The notes under the pieces were generated by a model. That model made no database searches and was not told the DNA's origin. It saw nothing but the letters and a program-made list of their open reading frames with translations. Source: a virus. From it: DNA of 20,032 nt. Below are positions 7,411 to 15,015 of this stretch, one piece after another (position 1 is the stretch's first letter; each line of letters begins with the position of its first letter). The position numbers and the translations under genes are program-made. Location of the stretch: positions 1-20,032 of IMG/VR virus record IMGVR_UViG_3300004369_000200, one strand, 5' to 3'.

Positions 7411-8058
7411 TTAGGTAGCAGTAGCAGTTTGTCCTGGGAAGGATTGTAGACCTGGCTGACCAATACCTGCTCCTGGTACACCACTTAAGTCACCAGAACC
7501 ATTAGTCTGAATAGCATTATCATAACGTACAGTTAATGCTACAGTTACAGCATCAGATGTTCCATAGTTTAGAGTCTGATAGTTAGCCTGTTGTAAGAAA
7601 CAACCTGATAAAGACCAGTTTTCTAATACAGTAGGAGTATTGATGCCATTTCCACCGTCTAAGATTTGAATCTCCATATCGAACTTGTAATCTCCACCAG
7701 CAGCCGCTGAAGATTGCTCATAAAAGTCTAATTGACGTTGTAATTGAGCACCAACTGCTTTTGAAATATTACCTGAAGCGTCATCTCTAAGATTGACGGC
7801 AAGTGTTTGCCAAGTATGCTTACCAGCAAGATAGACACGTGAGTTATACACGTTAAGTGTAATCTCATCGAACTGTACTTGAGGTCTTGCACAATCTACA
7901 ACCTGTCTGGTACAAACGAGTGAAGAATCATCGTCAAAACCAAAATTAATAAAATTCACTCGGAATCTATATTGAAGTTTTGGCATCAACAAGTTTTGGT
8001 TAGCACCTCCTTCGGGTACGACTGAAAGTTTTGCTAATGTATCTGAGGCTGTTGCCAT
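7411..8058 (-). CDS. gp19: Tail tube protein, T4 gp19-like
   Basis: This 215-residue protein forms the inner tube of the contractile tail and lies directly after the sheath gene, as in T4. Recognisable parts are the start of the fold (LMPKLQYRFRVNFINFGF), CARPQVQFDEITLNVYNSRVYLAGKHTWQTLAVNLRDD in the middle, and LENWSLSGCFLQQANYQTLNYGTSDAVTVALTVRYDNA near the end. It is about 50 residues longer than T4 gp19 (163 aa). Most of the excess is an N-terminal extension and a flexible Gly/Pro/Gln-rich tail after about 180. A strong AGGAG ribosome site, a private late promoter and a private terminator fit a protein needed in many copies. The assignment is firm. Confidence 0.94.
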   Translation of the reverse strand: MATASDTLAKLSVVPEGGANQNLLMPKLQYRFRVNFINFGFDDDSSLVCTRQVVDCARPQVQFDEITLNVYNSRVYLAGKHTWQTLAVNLRDDASGNISKAVGAQLQRQLDFYEQSSAAAGGDYKFDMEIQILDGGNGINTPTVLENWSLSGCFLQQANYQTLNYGTSDAVTVALTVRYDNAIQTNGSGDLSGVPGAGIGQPGLQSFPGQTATAT

Positions 8059-8081
8059 TGTTAATCTCCTGTTATATACTT

Positions 8082-8089
8082 TATTTATC
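8082..8089 (-). promoter_or_regulatory. Late promoter GATAAATA for gp19
   Basis: The minus-strand octamer lies 23 nt before the gp19 ATG, with AGGAG between them. It follows the hairpin after gp18, so gp19 has its own transcript. Confidence 0.72.
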
Positions 8090-8100
8090 TAAAATTTCAG

Positions 8101-8120
8101 AAAGTGGCCGAAGCCACTTT
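8101..8120 (-). terminator. Hairpin terminator after gp18 with TTCG loop
   Basis: On the minus strand an 8-bp stem (AAAGTGGC / GCCACTTT) closes a TTCG tetraloop with a C-G pair, an unusually stable RNA hairpin. The T tract is short (the arm ends TTT, then CTGAAATTTT), so termination may be partial. It lies 14 bp after the gp18 stop. Confidence 0.75.
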
Positions 8121-8133
8121 CGTCAATTTAATT

Positions 8134-11100
8134 TTATTGCTGTCCTGATAACTCACCAGTGTTAAAAATTCTAACAGGAATGTAAATAAATTCGACTGCT
8201 TTGACAGGCTCTACAGCGATGTCAACCCAAAGTTCGTTTCTATCGATTCTTGCTGGAGTGTTATTAGATTCATCACACACTACTGAGTAGTCGTATAGAC
8301 CGCGTTTTGCAACTAGATCCTGGAACAAACCTTCAATTACTGATCTAATTGACTTTCTTGTTTGTGGATCATTTGGTTCAAACACAAATGGTCTTGCGGC
8401 TAGAGTAAGTTGTCTGCGAATGTATGCCACTAAACGTGCTACGTTGATTCTATCTAATGCAGATGAAGAATCAAATGATGTTTTGTTACCGTAGTTCAAT
8501 AAACCGTTACCAGTAAAGAACACTAGTGGGTTAATGAAGTTAGAGTAAAGAACATCTCTGATGCCAACACGTGTTTTAATTGCGTTAAATTCACCTGTTT
8601 GTGCATCAACATAACCGATGTTTGCGGCGTTATCAATGATACCACGTCTTGTACCAGCTGGAGCTAACCAGGGGTAAGCAATCGCATCATTACGTAACAT
8701 AGTTCTGACCATCATGTGTGAAGCAGGAACTGCAACTAAGTTACCTGATAGGTCATTAGTAATACCTGATGGGTAGAATAGACCCATATAAGTATTTCTT
8801 GTGACTAGTCCATCTTCACCAGTTGATGCCGCACTTGCTAAGTTAGTAGCCCATGCTTGAATTTCAGTAGCATCATCTTTTAGTCTTAATGGAGTGTCAC
8901 CTACAATATATCCTGTCTCACCTCTATCAGAGTTCAACGTAATCATGTTAGGCTGTAACTCAGGATAGTTAGGAGCGGCTTGTAAGTTGAAGAAGTTATC
9001 TTCGTCTCTAAGTGCTGTGTTAGTATCAATAGCAGCCTTCATTGCTTGAACAACCATTGCTCTTTGAGCCTTGCGACCCATATAAGGAGCACCGTTTGAC
9101 TGTAAGCCTGAAGAAGTTACCCACGCATCCTTCTGATTAGGAAGATTGTCATTGGGGAATCTGTCGCTATTAAAATAGTTAACACGATACTGTTTTACGT
9201 TATATCCAGAACGTCTTGTGTTGAATAACAACATACCTACGGGATACAATCCATTTTCAGGAGCATCAACATCTAAGTAATCACTTGTTAATAACACGGG
9301 AATTGACGCCATTGGATCGTTTGCTGGGTTAGTTGTGCCATTTGTTGCCCAACGTGCATCAGCAAAAACAACACCAGAAGGATTGATTTGATCAGTGTTA
9401 TCGATCTTAACCCATCTGTCAGTACCGTCGACTTGTTGCCATCTCCAAATAACTGGATAATTTTCTAAGTCTGTTGTATCAATCCAAAGATCACCCCAAA
9501 CTAATGTAGTACCATCTGACTGCTGACTTGGTTCACTAGCACTGATAATAGGACCAGCTGGGTCAGTGTTGTTGATGATAGTCGGAGAAGGTAGACCATT
9601 TTGATCATATCCTTGATTTCCGTATCCGCTCCAACCTGTTGTGGTATTAATCATAATATCACACTGATCTACTGAAGAATAGAACCAGTTAGTTAAGTTG
9701 TCTGGAATTGATGTTGGTGCACCTTCATTAGATGTTAATGAGTTAGCGCCTGACGTTGTTAATGAGAATGCTCTCCAGTTTGATAACTGAACTGAGTAAA
9801 CAGGAGTCGCAACACCTGAGAACCAAGTATAAGCACTTACGTCACCGCCTATACCAACTGCTGTAACTACGACTGTTAAATCGTTTGCAGGTGAAGATCC
9901 GCCCATATCAGAGCCAGAGAATGTAATTCTATCACCTACTACGTGACCTGATCCACCGTTTAAAACAACATTTGGATTAAATTGATATCTTTCATAACTG
10001 TTAGATACTGCAATATTCAAGCCAACGCCGGCTCCTGTTGATGAAGATTGAGAAACGTTAAATGTAATATCATCAACTGCAGGGCCATATTTACAACCTG
10101 CTGTTGAGTTAGCAACAAATCCTGCTTCTGCCCATAGACCACTGCTAGTACCATCTGCTTGAATGTCTCGCATTACAATAGTACCACCAGCAGTATGAGT
10201 AATGCTGATAGAACCATCATCATTAACATTTGCTGAAGTGTAAGGAATGTTTGCCGCTGACCATGATGTTACAAAATCAGTTGCATCTGTATTATCATTT
10301 AAAAAGAATGTATAATCAGAACTCAAAGTTGAAGAACCTGGAGTTGATACTTGCACGTATGCAGTGTAAGGACCGTTTGTAAAGTCAGGGGCTGTATTAG
10401 TTCCTTTGATTACTGTAGGACCAGTTCCAAAACGATACCAGAAATAAAGAGGACCGTCTGCATACTCGCCATTAAAATCATACTGAGTATAAACAGTTCC
10501 AGCTGGAATTGCTTGTCCACCTGTTGAGTCTACAGAGTTAATTTGAGTCCAATCTGCGTTTGCAAATGTAGAATTCAATGCTGTATAAGAAGCAGAAATT
10601 GAATCATACTGATTAAATGCTGGTACTAAACCGTTTCCTGCTGAACCAACCTTGATCCAAACAGAGCCAGATGGAGCAGGTTCTGCTTGAGTTGATTGCC
10701 ATAGTGGCTGTTGAGCAGATGTTCCGTAAAATACTTTTGGCTGGAAACCAGTTTGTGTGCCTGCAAAGCCCATATCAGTTAATACAGTACCTGTTTGGTT
10801 TGTTACTCTAATATAATATGGTGTTCCACTTTCTTGACCTGTTTGTCCAGAATAGATAGCAAGTTTGTTATCTACTACTTGTGCAAATAGATATTTCCAG
10901 TTAAGAGAGTTGATATCTGCGGCAATCTGGCTAACAGTATTGTTAGGAGCGGCTGCAACAGTAATCGTTGCAACGTTTGAGCCATTAACTACTAGATCAA
11001 AAGTATCACCTGCTGTTAATGTTGGATTAGCATTATTACCCAGTAGTGCGGGGTGTGCTTTAAACCAGTCTTCACTTCCAATAGAGACCCAAGTGTTAGC

Positions 11101-11727
11101 AGGTGTCTTATAGAAGTATTGTGGTGCACTAGATGCACTAGGATATTGATAATTTGCAAGAGCAACAACTGCGTAATCACCGATGTTACCTAATGAATTA
11201 AGAGGAACACCTCCTGCTAATAAATCAGTATCAGTAATAACTGTAGGATTTTTTGATGTGAACAATCCTGTTGTTTCATTAAATTCGTTAATACCCCAAG
11301 TTGAAGTAGTTGTGTCTAACCAATAAGAGTCATCTTGTGGAGCGCCTGTTGGTCGACCTGTAGAACCTACTAAACTTGCTAAGTCAATGTCTGCTCTTAA
11401 AACAAACACTTGGTTAGAAATGCCAAGTGCTGAGTAAGCAGCCAATAGACCATACTCATCTAATTCGTAACCCTGAATAGGTGTTCCATTAGATGTAGTA
11501 TAAAAATAAGGGTTACCATATAGTGTCACCAAATCACGCTGACTTGTAACACGATATAATTTTCCGGCATTTGCGGCAGTTGTGGCTGCGGCTGTGCCTG
11601 TACTTGTTGGGTCTGCTTTATCTTGTGCTGTTGCTACTAAGAAAAAGGGAACCGATGCTGGTGCGCCTGGTAAGTATTGACTTTCATCAATAATCGTTAC
11701 TTCTACGCCGGGTGATGTTAGTGCCAT
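8134..11727 (-). CDS. gp18: Tail sheath protein, T4 gp18-like, greatly enlarged
   Basis: At 1197 residues this is nearly twice T4 gp18 (659 aa). The N-terminus (MALTSPGVEVTIIDESQYLP) and the C-terminal core (about 800-1197, ending IDRNELWVDIAVEPVKAVEFIYIPVRI) are typical of contractile sheath proteins, whose terminal strands link neighbouring subunits. Residues about 116-790 are extra. They include short Trp-rich motifs (SYWLDTTTSTW near 134; YFYKTPANTW near 204; GDLWIDTTDLENYPVIWRWQ near 745), an Ig-like stretch (FDLVVNGSNVATITV, about 243-257) and a Gly-rich segment (VVGDRITFSGSDMGG, about 596-610). The insertion most likely lies on the outer tail surface. The ATG follows AAGGA at 9-nt spacing. 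The leader is longer (56 nt) than for the other late genes. Sheath identity is firm; the role of the insertion is unknown. Confidence 0.95.
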   Translation of the reverse strand: MALTSPGVEVTIIDESQYLPGAPASVPFFLVATAQDKADPTSTGTAAATTAANAGKLYRVTSQRDLVTLYGNPYFYTTSNGTPIQGYELDEYGLLAAYSALGISNQVFVLRADIDLASLVGSTGRPTGAPQDDSYWLDTTTSTWGINEFNETTGLFTSKNPTVITDTDLLAGGVPLNSLGNIGDYAVVALANYQYPSASSAPQYFYKTPANTWVSIGSEDWFKAHPALLGNNANPTLTAGDTFDLVVNGSNVATITVAAAPNNTVSQIAADINSLNWKYLFAQVVDNKLAIYSGQTGQESGTPYYIRVTNQTGTVLTDMGFAGTQTGFQPKVFYGTSAQQPLWQSTQAEPAPSGSVWIKVGSAGNGLVPAFNQYDSISASYTALNSTFANADWTQINSVDSTGGQAIPAGTVYTQYDFNGEYADGPLYFWYRFGTGPTVIKGTNTAPDFTNGPYTAYVQVSTPGSSTLSSDYTFFLNDNTDATDFVTSWSAANIPYTSANVNDDGSISITHTAGGTIVMRDIQADGTSSGLWAEAGFVANSTAGCKYGPAVDDITFNVSQSSSTGAGVGLNIAVSNSYERYQFNPNVVLNGGSGHVVGDRITFSGSDMGGSSPANDLTVVVTAVGIGGDVSAYTWFSGVATPVYSVQLSNWRAFSLTTSGANSLTSNEGAPTSIPDNLTNWFYSSVDQCDIMINTTTGWSGYGNQGYDQNGLPSPTIINNTDPAGPIISASEPSQQSDGTTLVWGDLWIDTTDLENYPVIWRWQQVDGTDRWVKIDNTDQINPSGVVFADARWATNGTTNPANDPMASIPVLLTSDYLDVDAPENGLYPVGMLLFNTRRSGYNVKQYRVNYFNSDRFPNDNLPNQKDAWVTSSGLQSNGAPYMGRKAQRAMVVQAMKAAIDTNTALRDEDNFFNLQAAPNYPELQPNMITLNSDRGETGYIVGDTPLRLKDDATEIQAWATNLASAASTGEDGLVTRNTYMGLFYPSGITNDLSGNLVAVPASHMMVRTMLRNDAIAYPWLAPAGTRRGIIDNAANIGYVDAQTGEFNAIKTRVGIRDVLYSNFINPLVFFTGNGLLNYGNKTSFDSSSALDRINVARLVAYIRRQLTLAARPFVFEPNDPQTRKSIRSVIEGLFQDLVAKRGLYDYSVVCDESNNTPARIDRNELWVDIAVEPVKAVEFIYIPVRIFNTGELSGQQ

Positions 11728-11783
11728 AATATTATTCCTTTTGTATAATTGTGAGGGTTACCCCCTGGGTTAATTCATATTAT

Positions 11784-11791
11784 TATTTATC
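11784..11791 (-). promoter_or_regulatory. Late promoter GATAAATA for gp18
   Basis: The minus-strand octamer sits 56 nt before the gp18 ATG, giving a leader of about 50 nt that contains a run of five G and an AAGGA ribosome site. No strong hairpin was found in this leader. Confidence 0.7.
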
Positions 11792-11821
11792 TCCTTCATA
11801 AAAAAATCGATGGTTATTAAA

Positions 11822-11846
11822 ACCTTCGAAGGTATTATAAATACCT
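11822..11846. repeat. Two overlapping palindromes around the HNH late promoter
   Basis: ACCTTCGAAGGT at 11822-11833 is a perfect 12-bp palindrome. It shares its AGGT arm with a second inverted repeat at 11830-11846 (AGGTATT, ATA centre, AATACCT), which contains the TATAAATA octamer. The shared arm can pair with only one partner at a time. It may be an operator, but this is speculative. Confidence 0.55.
11836..11843 (+). promoter_or_regulatory. Late promoter TATAAATA on the plus strand, for the HNH gene
   Basis: This is the only exact match to the T4 late consensus in the window. It lies 5 nt before the ATG at 11849, so the expected transcript would begin at or next to that ATG. Confidence 0.65.
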
Positions 11847-11848
11847 AT

Positions 11849-12196
11849 ATGTTATCAAGACCTATGTGTAAAGAATGCAACAGACACTTTTGTGCTGTTA
11901 ATTACATTCGTGAGGGTGTGAGACATTACCGCAGTCTTTGTGACCACTGCGGAAAAAAGAAAAAGAAGTTTAGACGATTATATAGTTGGGAAAAAGCAGG
12001 ATACCAAAAAAAATCTACATGTGATGTTTGTGGATTTAATTGCGTCTATCCTACACAGATGTTAGTTTATCACATTGACGGTGACTTGACAAATGTAAAC
12101 TTTACTAATTTACGAACAATATGCTTAAACTGTGTAGAGGTCGTAAAGAAAAAAGACTTTAAATGGAAGCGTGGAGATTTACAAGTTGATTATTGA
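11849..12196 (+). CDS. Small HNH-type zinc-finger endonuclease-like protein
   Basis: The protein has 115 residues and four CxxC pairs: CKEC, CDHC, CDVC and CLNC. The last two frame the core VYHIDGDLTNVNFTNLRTICLNC, which matches the HNH pattern with His, Asp and Asn. The usual final His after the last CxxC is absent (CLNCVEVVKKK). I associate this family with marine T4-like phages, where it is commonly labelled HNH endonuclease. Possible roles are homing or DNA binding. The open frame extends up to 11810, but that part contains the late promoter and has no ribosome site. Starts at 11849 (leaderless) and 11864 (MCKEC) are both plausible. It is the only plus-strand gene within the minus-strand block and overlaps the end of the kinase gene by 18 bp. 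Confidence 0.7.
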   Translation: MLSRPMCKECNRHFCAVNYIREGVRHYRSLCDHCGKKKKKFRRLYSWEKAGYQKKSTCDVCGFNCVYPTQMLVYHIDGDLTNVNFTNLRTICLNCVEVVKKKDFKWKRGDLQVDY

Positions 12197-12799
12197 TTTA
12201 ATCTTGTTGTGCAAATCATCGATTGTTCCGTTGTTATTAATCGTATGATCATAATCTAATCCCACACTACTATATTCACTAGCATGAATACCTAAGTCGG
12301 TCAATCTTGCCAATGCTTGTGGATCACCATAATAGTTATAACCAACAGCATCAACTAGCCATTCGGGCTTTTCACCGCGTTCTATTCTAATTGTTATGCC
12401 ACCTGCATTTTTAATTGCATCTAGTTCATTTTTAAATCTACAATCAGTGATAACAATGTTATCTCCTGATCGTCTGATTTGATTTTCTACTGAGGCTACC
12501 CAAATATCGTTGTGAAAGTTTTTTCTACAAACTTCAGTTCCCCAGACTTGAAGAATCCAACGAGGAGTCAAATGTGGGAGTCCCAGCCTTTCCGCCCACC
12601 ATTCGTCCACCTGCTCTCTCCATGCTCTGCTACTTTGGGTAGTGCCCTCTAGTAATTCTCTGTCCCAGCCGAACACTGCGGCAACAGTGTCTTTTAGTGT
12701 ACCTGCATAACTTAGTTTTTTGAATCCGTGAAATCTGATTAGATAATCTGCGGCAGTGTCTTTACCACTCGCAATAAGCCCGGTGATGCCAATAATCAT
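12179..12799 (-). CDS. gp1: Deoxynucleoside monophosphate kinase, T4 gp1-like
   Basis: The protein (206 residues from this start) phosphorylates dNMPs to dNDPs for phage DNA synthesis. It has a P-loop near its start (GLIASGKD), then PRWILQVWGTEVCRKNFHNDIWV and NIVITDCRFKNELDAIKNAGGITIRIER, which parallel segments of T4 gp1 (MQALGTDLIVNNF; PDTRQDHEMDAARAMGATVI). The end (HTINNNGTIDDLHNKI) matches the T4 C-terminal pattern. T4 gp1 is 241 residues, so this is a shorter version. An upstream ATG at 12817 would add six residues, but it lies at the predicted transcription start. The ATG at 12799 has GAGG 8 nt before it and was preferred. A sigma-70-type promoter precedes it. An early enzyme gene inside a late block is unusual. 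Confidence 0.83.
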   Translation of the reverse strand: MIIGITGLIASGKDTAADYLIRFHGFKKLSYAGTLKDTVAAVFGWDRELLEGTTQSSRAWREQVDEWWAERLGLPHLTPRWILQVWGTEVCRKNFHNDIWVASVENQIRRSGDNIVITDCRFKNELDAIKNAGGITIRIERGEKPEWLVDAVGYNYYGDPQALARLTDLGIHASEYSSVGLDYDHTINNNGTIDDLHNKIKSIINL

Positions 12800-12825
12800 T
12801 CGGTTTGCCTCATTCATAAAACTTG

Positions 12826-12854
12826 ATTATATAACAGTGACAAGCCGAAGTCAA
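12826..12854 (-). promoter_or_regulatory. Host sigma-70-type promoter for gp1
   Basis: On the minus strand TTGACT (12854-12849) and TATAAT (12831-12826) are separated by exactly 17 bp. This is one mismatch from the bacterial consensus. The predicted start is about 12817-12819, leaving a short leader with GAGG before the ATG at 12799. Confidence 0.8.
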
Positions 12855-12863
12855 CTACTTTGG

Positions 12864-14192
12864 TTACCAACCTGGCTTCGACATGATCCAATCTGATTGG
12901 GGTGAATTGAGAGGTTGATTCCAAGGCGCAGGAATCGAAAATAATCGTAAGAATTTTACTTTGTCTACGTGTTTTAAGACAGGACAACATTGGTATAATT
13001 CATTCCAATGTTCTTTTATAACATATTTATGGTGTTCATAATTATATTCAATATCTTTTTCTATACCTGGTGCATAACTAGATGAATGATCTAAAAACGT
13101 AGTTATACGAGTGTGGGCTATATTGATATGTTCTGCTACTGACAAGTGATCGTCAGCATCTATCATTTTAGGACGAAGTGTATATTTTCTAAATGTTTTA
13201 TATCCTAACCTTTCAAGTGATTTTTCTTGCAAATCATTGTAACTGATTCCAATAAAAGGTTTTTTCGTTGCAATTGCTTTCCATGTTTTTTCTGTAGTAG
13301 GGTAACTATTATTTTCCCAATATTGTCTACGAGATATTCCTCCGTCACCTTGAAAACTTTCTGTTTCTAGTGGATGTTTAAACCAAGTTTCAGGCATTAC
13401 AATCAATGTGGCTTTATTCCAATCTTTAGGAAAACAATAAGTTGCTAAATCAAACTGGTGTATTCCTTTTAATGCGAGTTCACCGAACATGTCATCTGGC
13501 ATCTCTCTTTTTAGTTTGTGATACAAGTCTGCTAGTTCAGTAAACGACAATCCTAAATTAAAAACTTCTTTAAATATTTTCTCTAGCCAAGAATTACCCG
13601 GGGAATCTGAAATTGTTAACGGATCATATCCCTCTTGGGTTTGAAGAACCGTGGTCAAAGAATAATTCAGTCTGTCTAAATCGTTTTCTATATAAAATTT
13701 GTAAAGTAAAGGAAATTTGTGTGGTCGAGTAGATACATCTCCTATTAACCACAACGCCTTTTTATCGTTAAGACTATCTATCCATTTAGCACCAGAATCT
13801 AAACCAATGCTATACCTTTCCATAACATCTGGATCTGAACGTAAAAGAAAATATTCCATATAACGTCCATATACAGGATAATGATCGGGCAATTCATCAA
13901 AATCAATTCGTGCACCTACATAAAAAACATGAATCGTTTCTAATTTAGGAAAAAACTTTGAATCGTGCAAATAATTTATAGTGTCACGCATCCATTCTGT
14001 ATAGTTATAACCTATTTGAGGTTCGTACAACATAAAACCAAAGATTAAGTGTTTTATTTCAGCAGGGTTTGTTTTTGGTACGGACTCAGATGATGTGTTG
14101 CCGCGATATGGTTGGATATTGTTTGGCGTGTTACCGCATTGCACTCCTATAAACCAAATGTCATTGGTAAATTGGAAACTGTCAACAGCCAT
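12864..14192 (-). CDS. Unknown 442-aa protein with a glycosyltransferase-like motif
   Basis: I cannot name a family with certainty. The most informative stretch is TTEKTWKAIATKKPFIGIS at about 299-317, followed by LERLGYKTF at 326-334. Proteins with a (T/S)EKTxKxI...PF pattern and a following LGxKTF occur in phages and large DNA viruses, and the pattern resembles the donor-binding end of GT10 or exostosin-type glycosyltransferases. A conserved Glu-Lys pair is at 301-302. No signal peptide or membrane segment is visible. The first 150 residues (FTNDIWFIGVQCG ... IKHLIFGFMLYEP ... IHVFYVGARID) look like alternating strands and helices. The gene starts 9 bp after gp13 with AAGGAT in the gp13 tail; a weaker GATAAATT also lies there. 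A sugar-transfer role is inference. Confidence 0.5.
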   Translation of the reverse strand: MAVDSFQFTNDIWFIGVQCGNTPNNIQPYRGNTSSESVPKTNPAEIKHLIFGFMLYEPQIGYNYTEWMRDTINYLHDSKFFPKLETIHVFYVGARIDFDELPDHYPVYGRYMEYFLLRSDPDVMERYSIGLDSGAKWIDSLNDKKALWLIGDVSTRPHKFPLLYKFYIENDLDRLNYSLTTVLQTQEGYDPLTISDSPGNSWLEKIFKEVFNLGLSFTELADLYHKLKREMPDDMFGELALKGIHQFDLATYCFPKDWNKATLIVMPETWFKHPLETESFQGDGGISRRQYWENNSYPTTEKTWKAIATKKPFIGISYNDLQEKSLERLGYKTFRKYTLRPKMIDADDHLSVAEHINIAHTRITTFLDHSSSYAPGIEKDIEYNYEHHKYVIKEHWNELYQCCPVLKHVDKVKFLRLFSIPAPWNQPLNSPQSDWIMSKPGW

Positions 14193-14201
14193 GTAGTAAA
14201 T

Positions 14202-14987
14202 TTATCCTTGAATCCAAGTAAGTGGTTGTGAGTAATCTACGTAGTCTCTTAGGTCTTTGAACAGTCTTTCTTGTTCTTGTTTACCTTCAGACTTCATAGC
14301 GGCTCCGTTTAGTGCAGTACCGCCACTTGGGCCAGCAATCGTAGAGAATTTTTCACGTGCTTCACCAATGATAGTTTTTAGTGTTGCTAGTGTGAAATCG
14401 TATATCCAAGGCGAGATACCTGGGTCTTGTAGTAATGATGTTTCTGGACGTAAGATGTCAGCCCAAATAAGAACTTGTTCACCTGAGCCTTTAAAGTCTC
14501 TAACAAATCTAATTGTTTTGGTGACAGGGTCAAACGTGTAGATAACAAATCCACCAAACATTCTTGCGGCTAATTCTACGTAACCTGCATAGAAATCGTA
14601 GGTTGCTAGACCACCTGCATAGTTATAGTTTAACAAATAAGTGTTTAAGATTGCAGATGAGAATGGGTCAAATGAGGATGCGGCTGGGCCTGTTTCTAGA
14701 CCAATTGTACGTCTAAAACATTGTCTTACGTTAATGAACTCGCTGGGTAATGTGTAAGCATCTTTGTCTTTTTCAATCGTTAACAACGTATAACTTTCTT
14801 GCACTGAATTTTCAGCACGTTGTCTGTACGTTTTAATTGTGTAAATATAGGCTTGTTCGTAATGCTCTGGATCTAGTTCCAAATCAATAATCCCGTCACC
14901 TAATCTAAAGCGTAGGTTATCGAACATCTCCTCTTTGAGTTGTTCTAAATTTAAATTGTTTGGCACTGCCAAGTCATTAGACGCCAT
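14202..14987 (-). CDS. gp13: Neck protein, T4 gp13-like
   Basis: The 261-residue protein resembles gp13 of marine T4-like phages, part of the collar that closes the filled head and accepts the tail. Key parts are NLRFRLGDGIIDLELDPEHYEQAYIYTIKTYRQRAENSVQESY near the start, then YTLPSEFINVRQCFRRTIG, and AARMFGGFVIYTFDP. The end (LATLKTIIGEAREKFSTIAGPSGGTALNG) is also typical. T4 gp13 is longer (309 aa). The ATG has AGAGGA before it and lies 20 nt after a GATAAATA octamer. Its usual partner gene 14 is on the opposite strand about 2.35 kb away, an uncommon arrangement. The family is fairly sure; the number 13 is by analogy with marine phages. Confidence 0.8.
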   Translation of the reverse strand: MASNDLAVPNNLNLEQLKEEMFDNLRFRLGDGIIDLELDPEHYEQAYIYTIKTYRQRAENSVQESYTLLTIEKDKDAYTLPSEFINVRQCFRRTIGLETGPAASSFDPFSSAILNTYLLNYNYAGGLATYDFYAGYVELAARMFGGFVIYTFDPVTKTIRFVRDFKGSGEQVLIWADILRPETSLLQDPGISPWIYDFTLATLKTIIGEAREKFSTIAGPSGGTALNGAAMKSEGKQEQERLFKDLRDYVDYSQPLTWIQG

Positions 14988-15007
14988 AATTGTTCCTCTT
15001 GATATAG

Positions 15008-15015
15008 TATTTATC
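15008..15015 (-). promoter_or_regulatory. Late promoter GATAAATA for gp13
   Basis: The minus-strand octamer overlaps the TGA stop of the DUF6356-like gene (TGATAAATA) and lies 20 nt before the gp13 ATG, with AGAGGA between them. Confidence 0.72.

Noticed and set aside
10865-11113. Plus-strand 82-aa frame inside gp18
   Set aside because: Antisense shadow of a clearly coding region.
11750-11780. Hairpin in the gp18 leader around the G and C runs
   Set aside because: Only four base pairs with a three-base loop can form; not convincing as a terminator or regulatory structure.
11810-11848. Earlier start of the HNH gene
   Set aside because: This part contains the palindromes and TATAAATA, and no ribosome site precedes 11810.
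13024-13031. CATAAATA octamer on the minus strand
   Set aside because: It lies inside the 442-aa gene, has a different first base, and no gene starts within 200 bp downstream.
14199-14206. GATAAATT before the 442-aa gene
   Set aside because: One mismatch from the other octamers, and it lies only 6 nt from the ATG within the gp13 end; too weak to list as a promoter.
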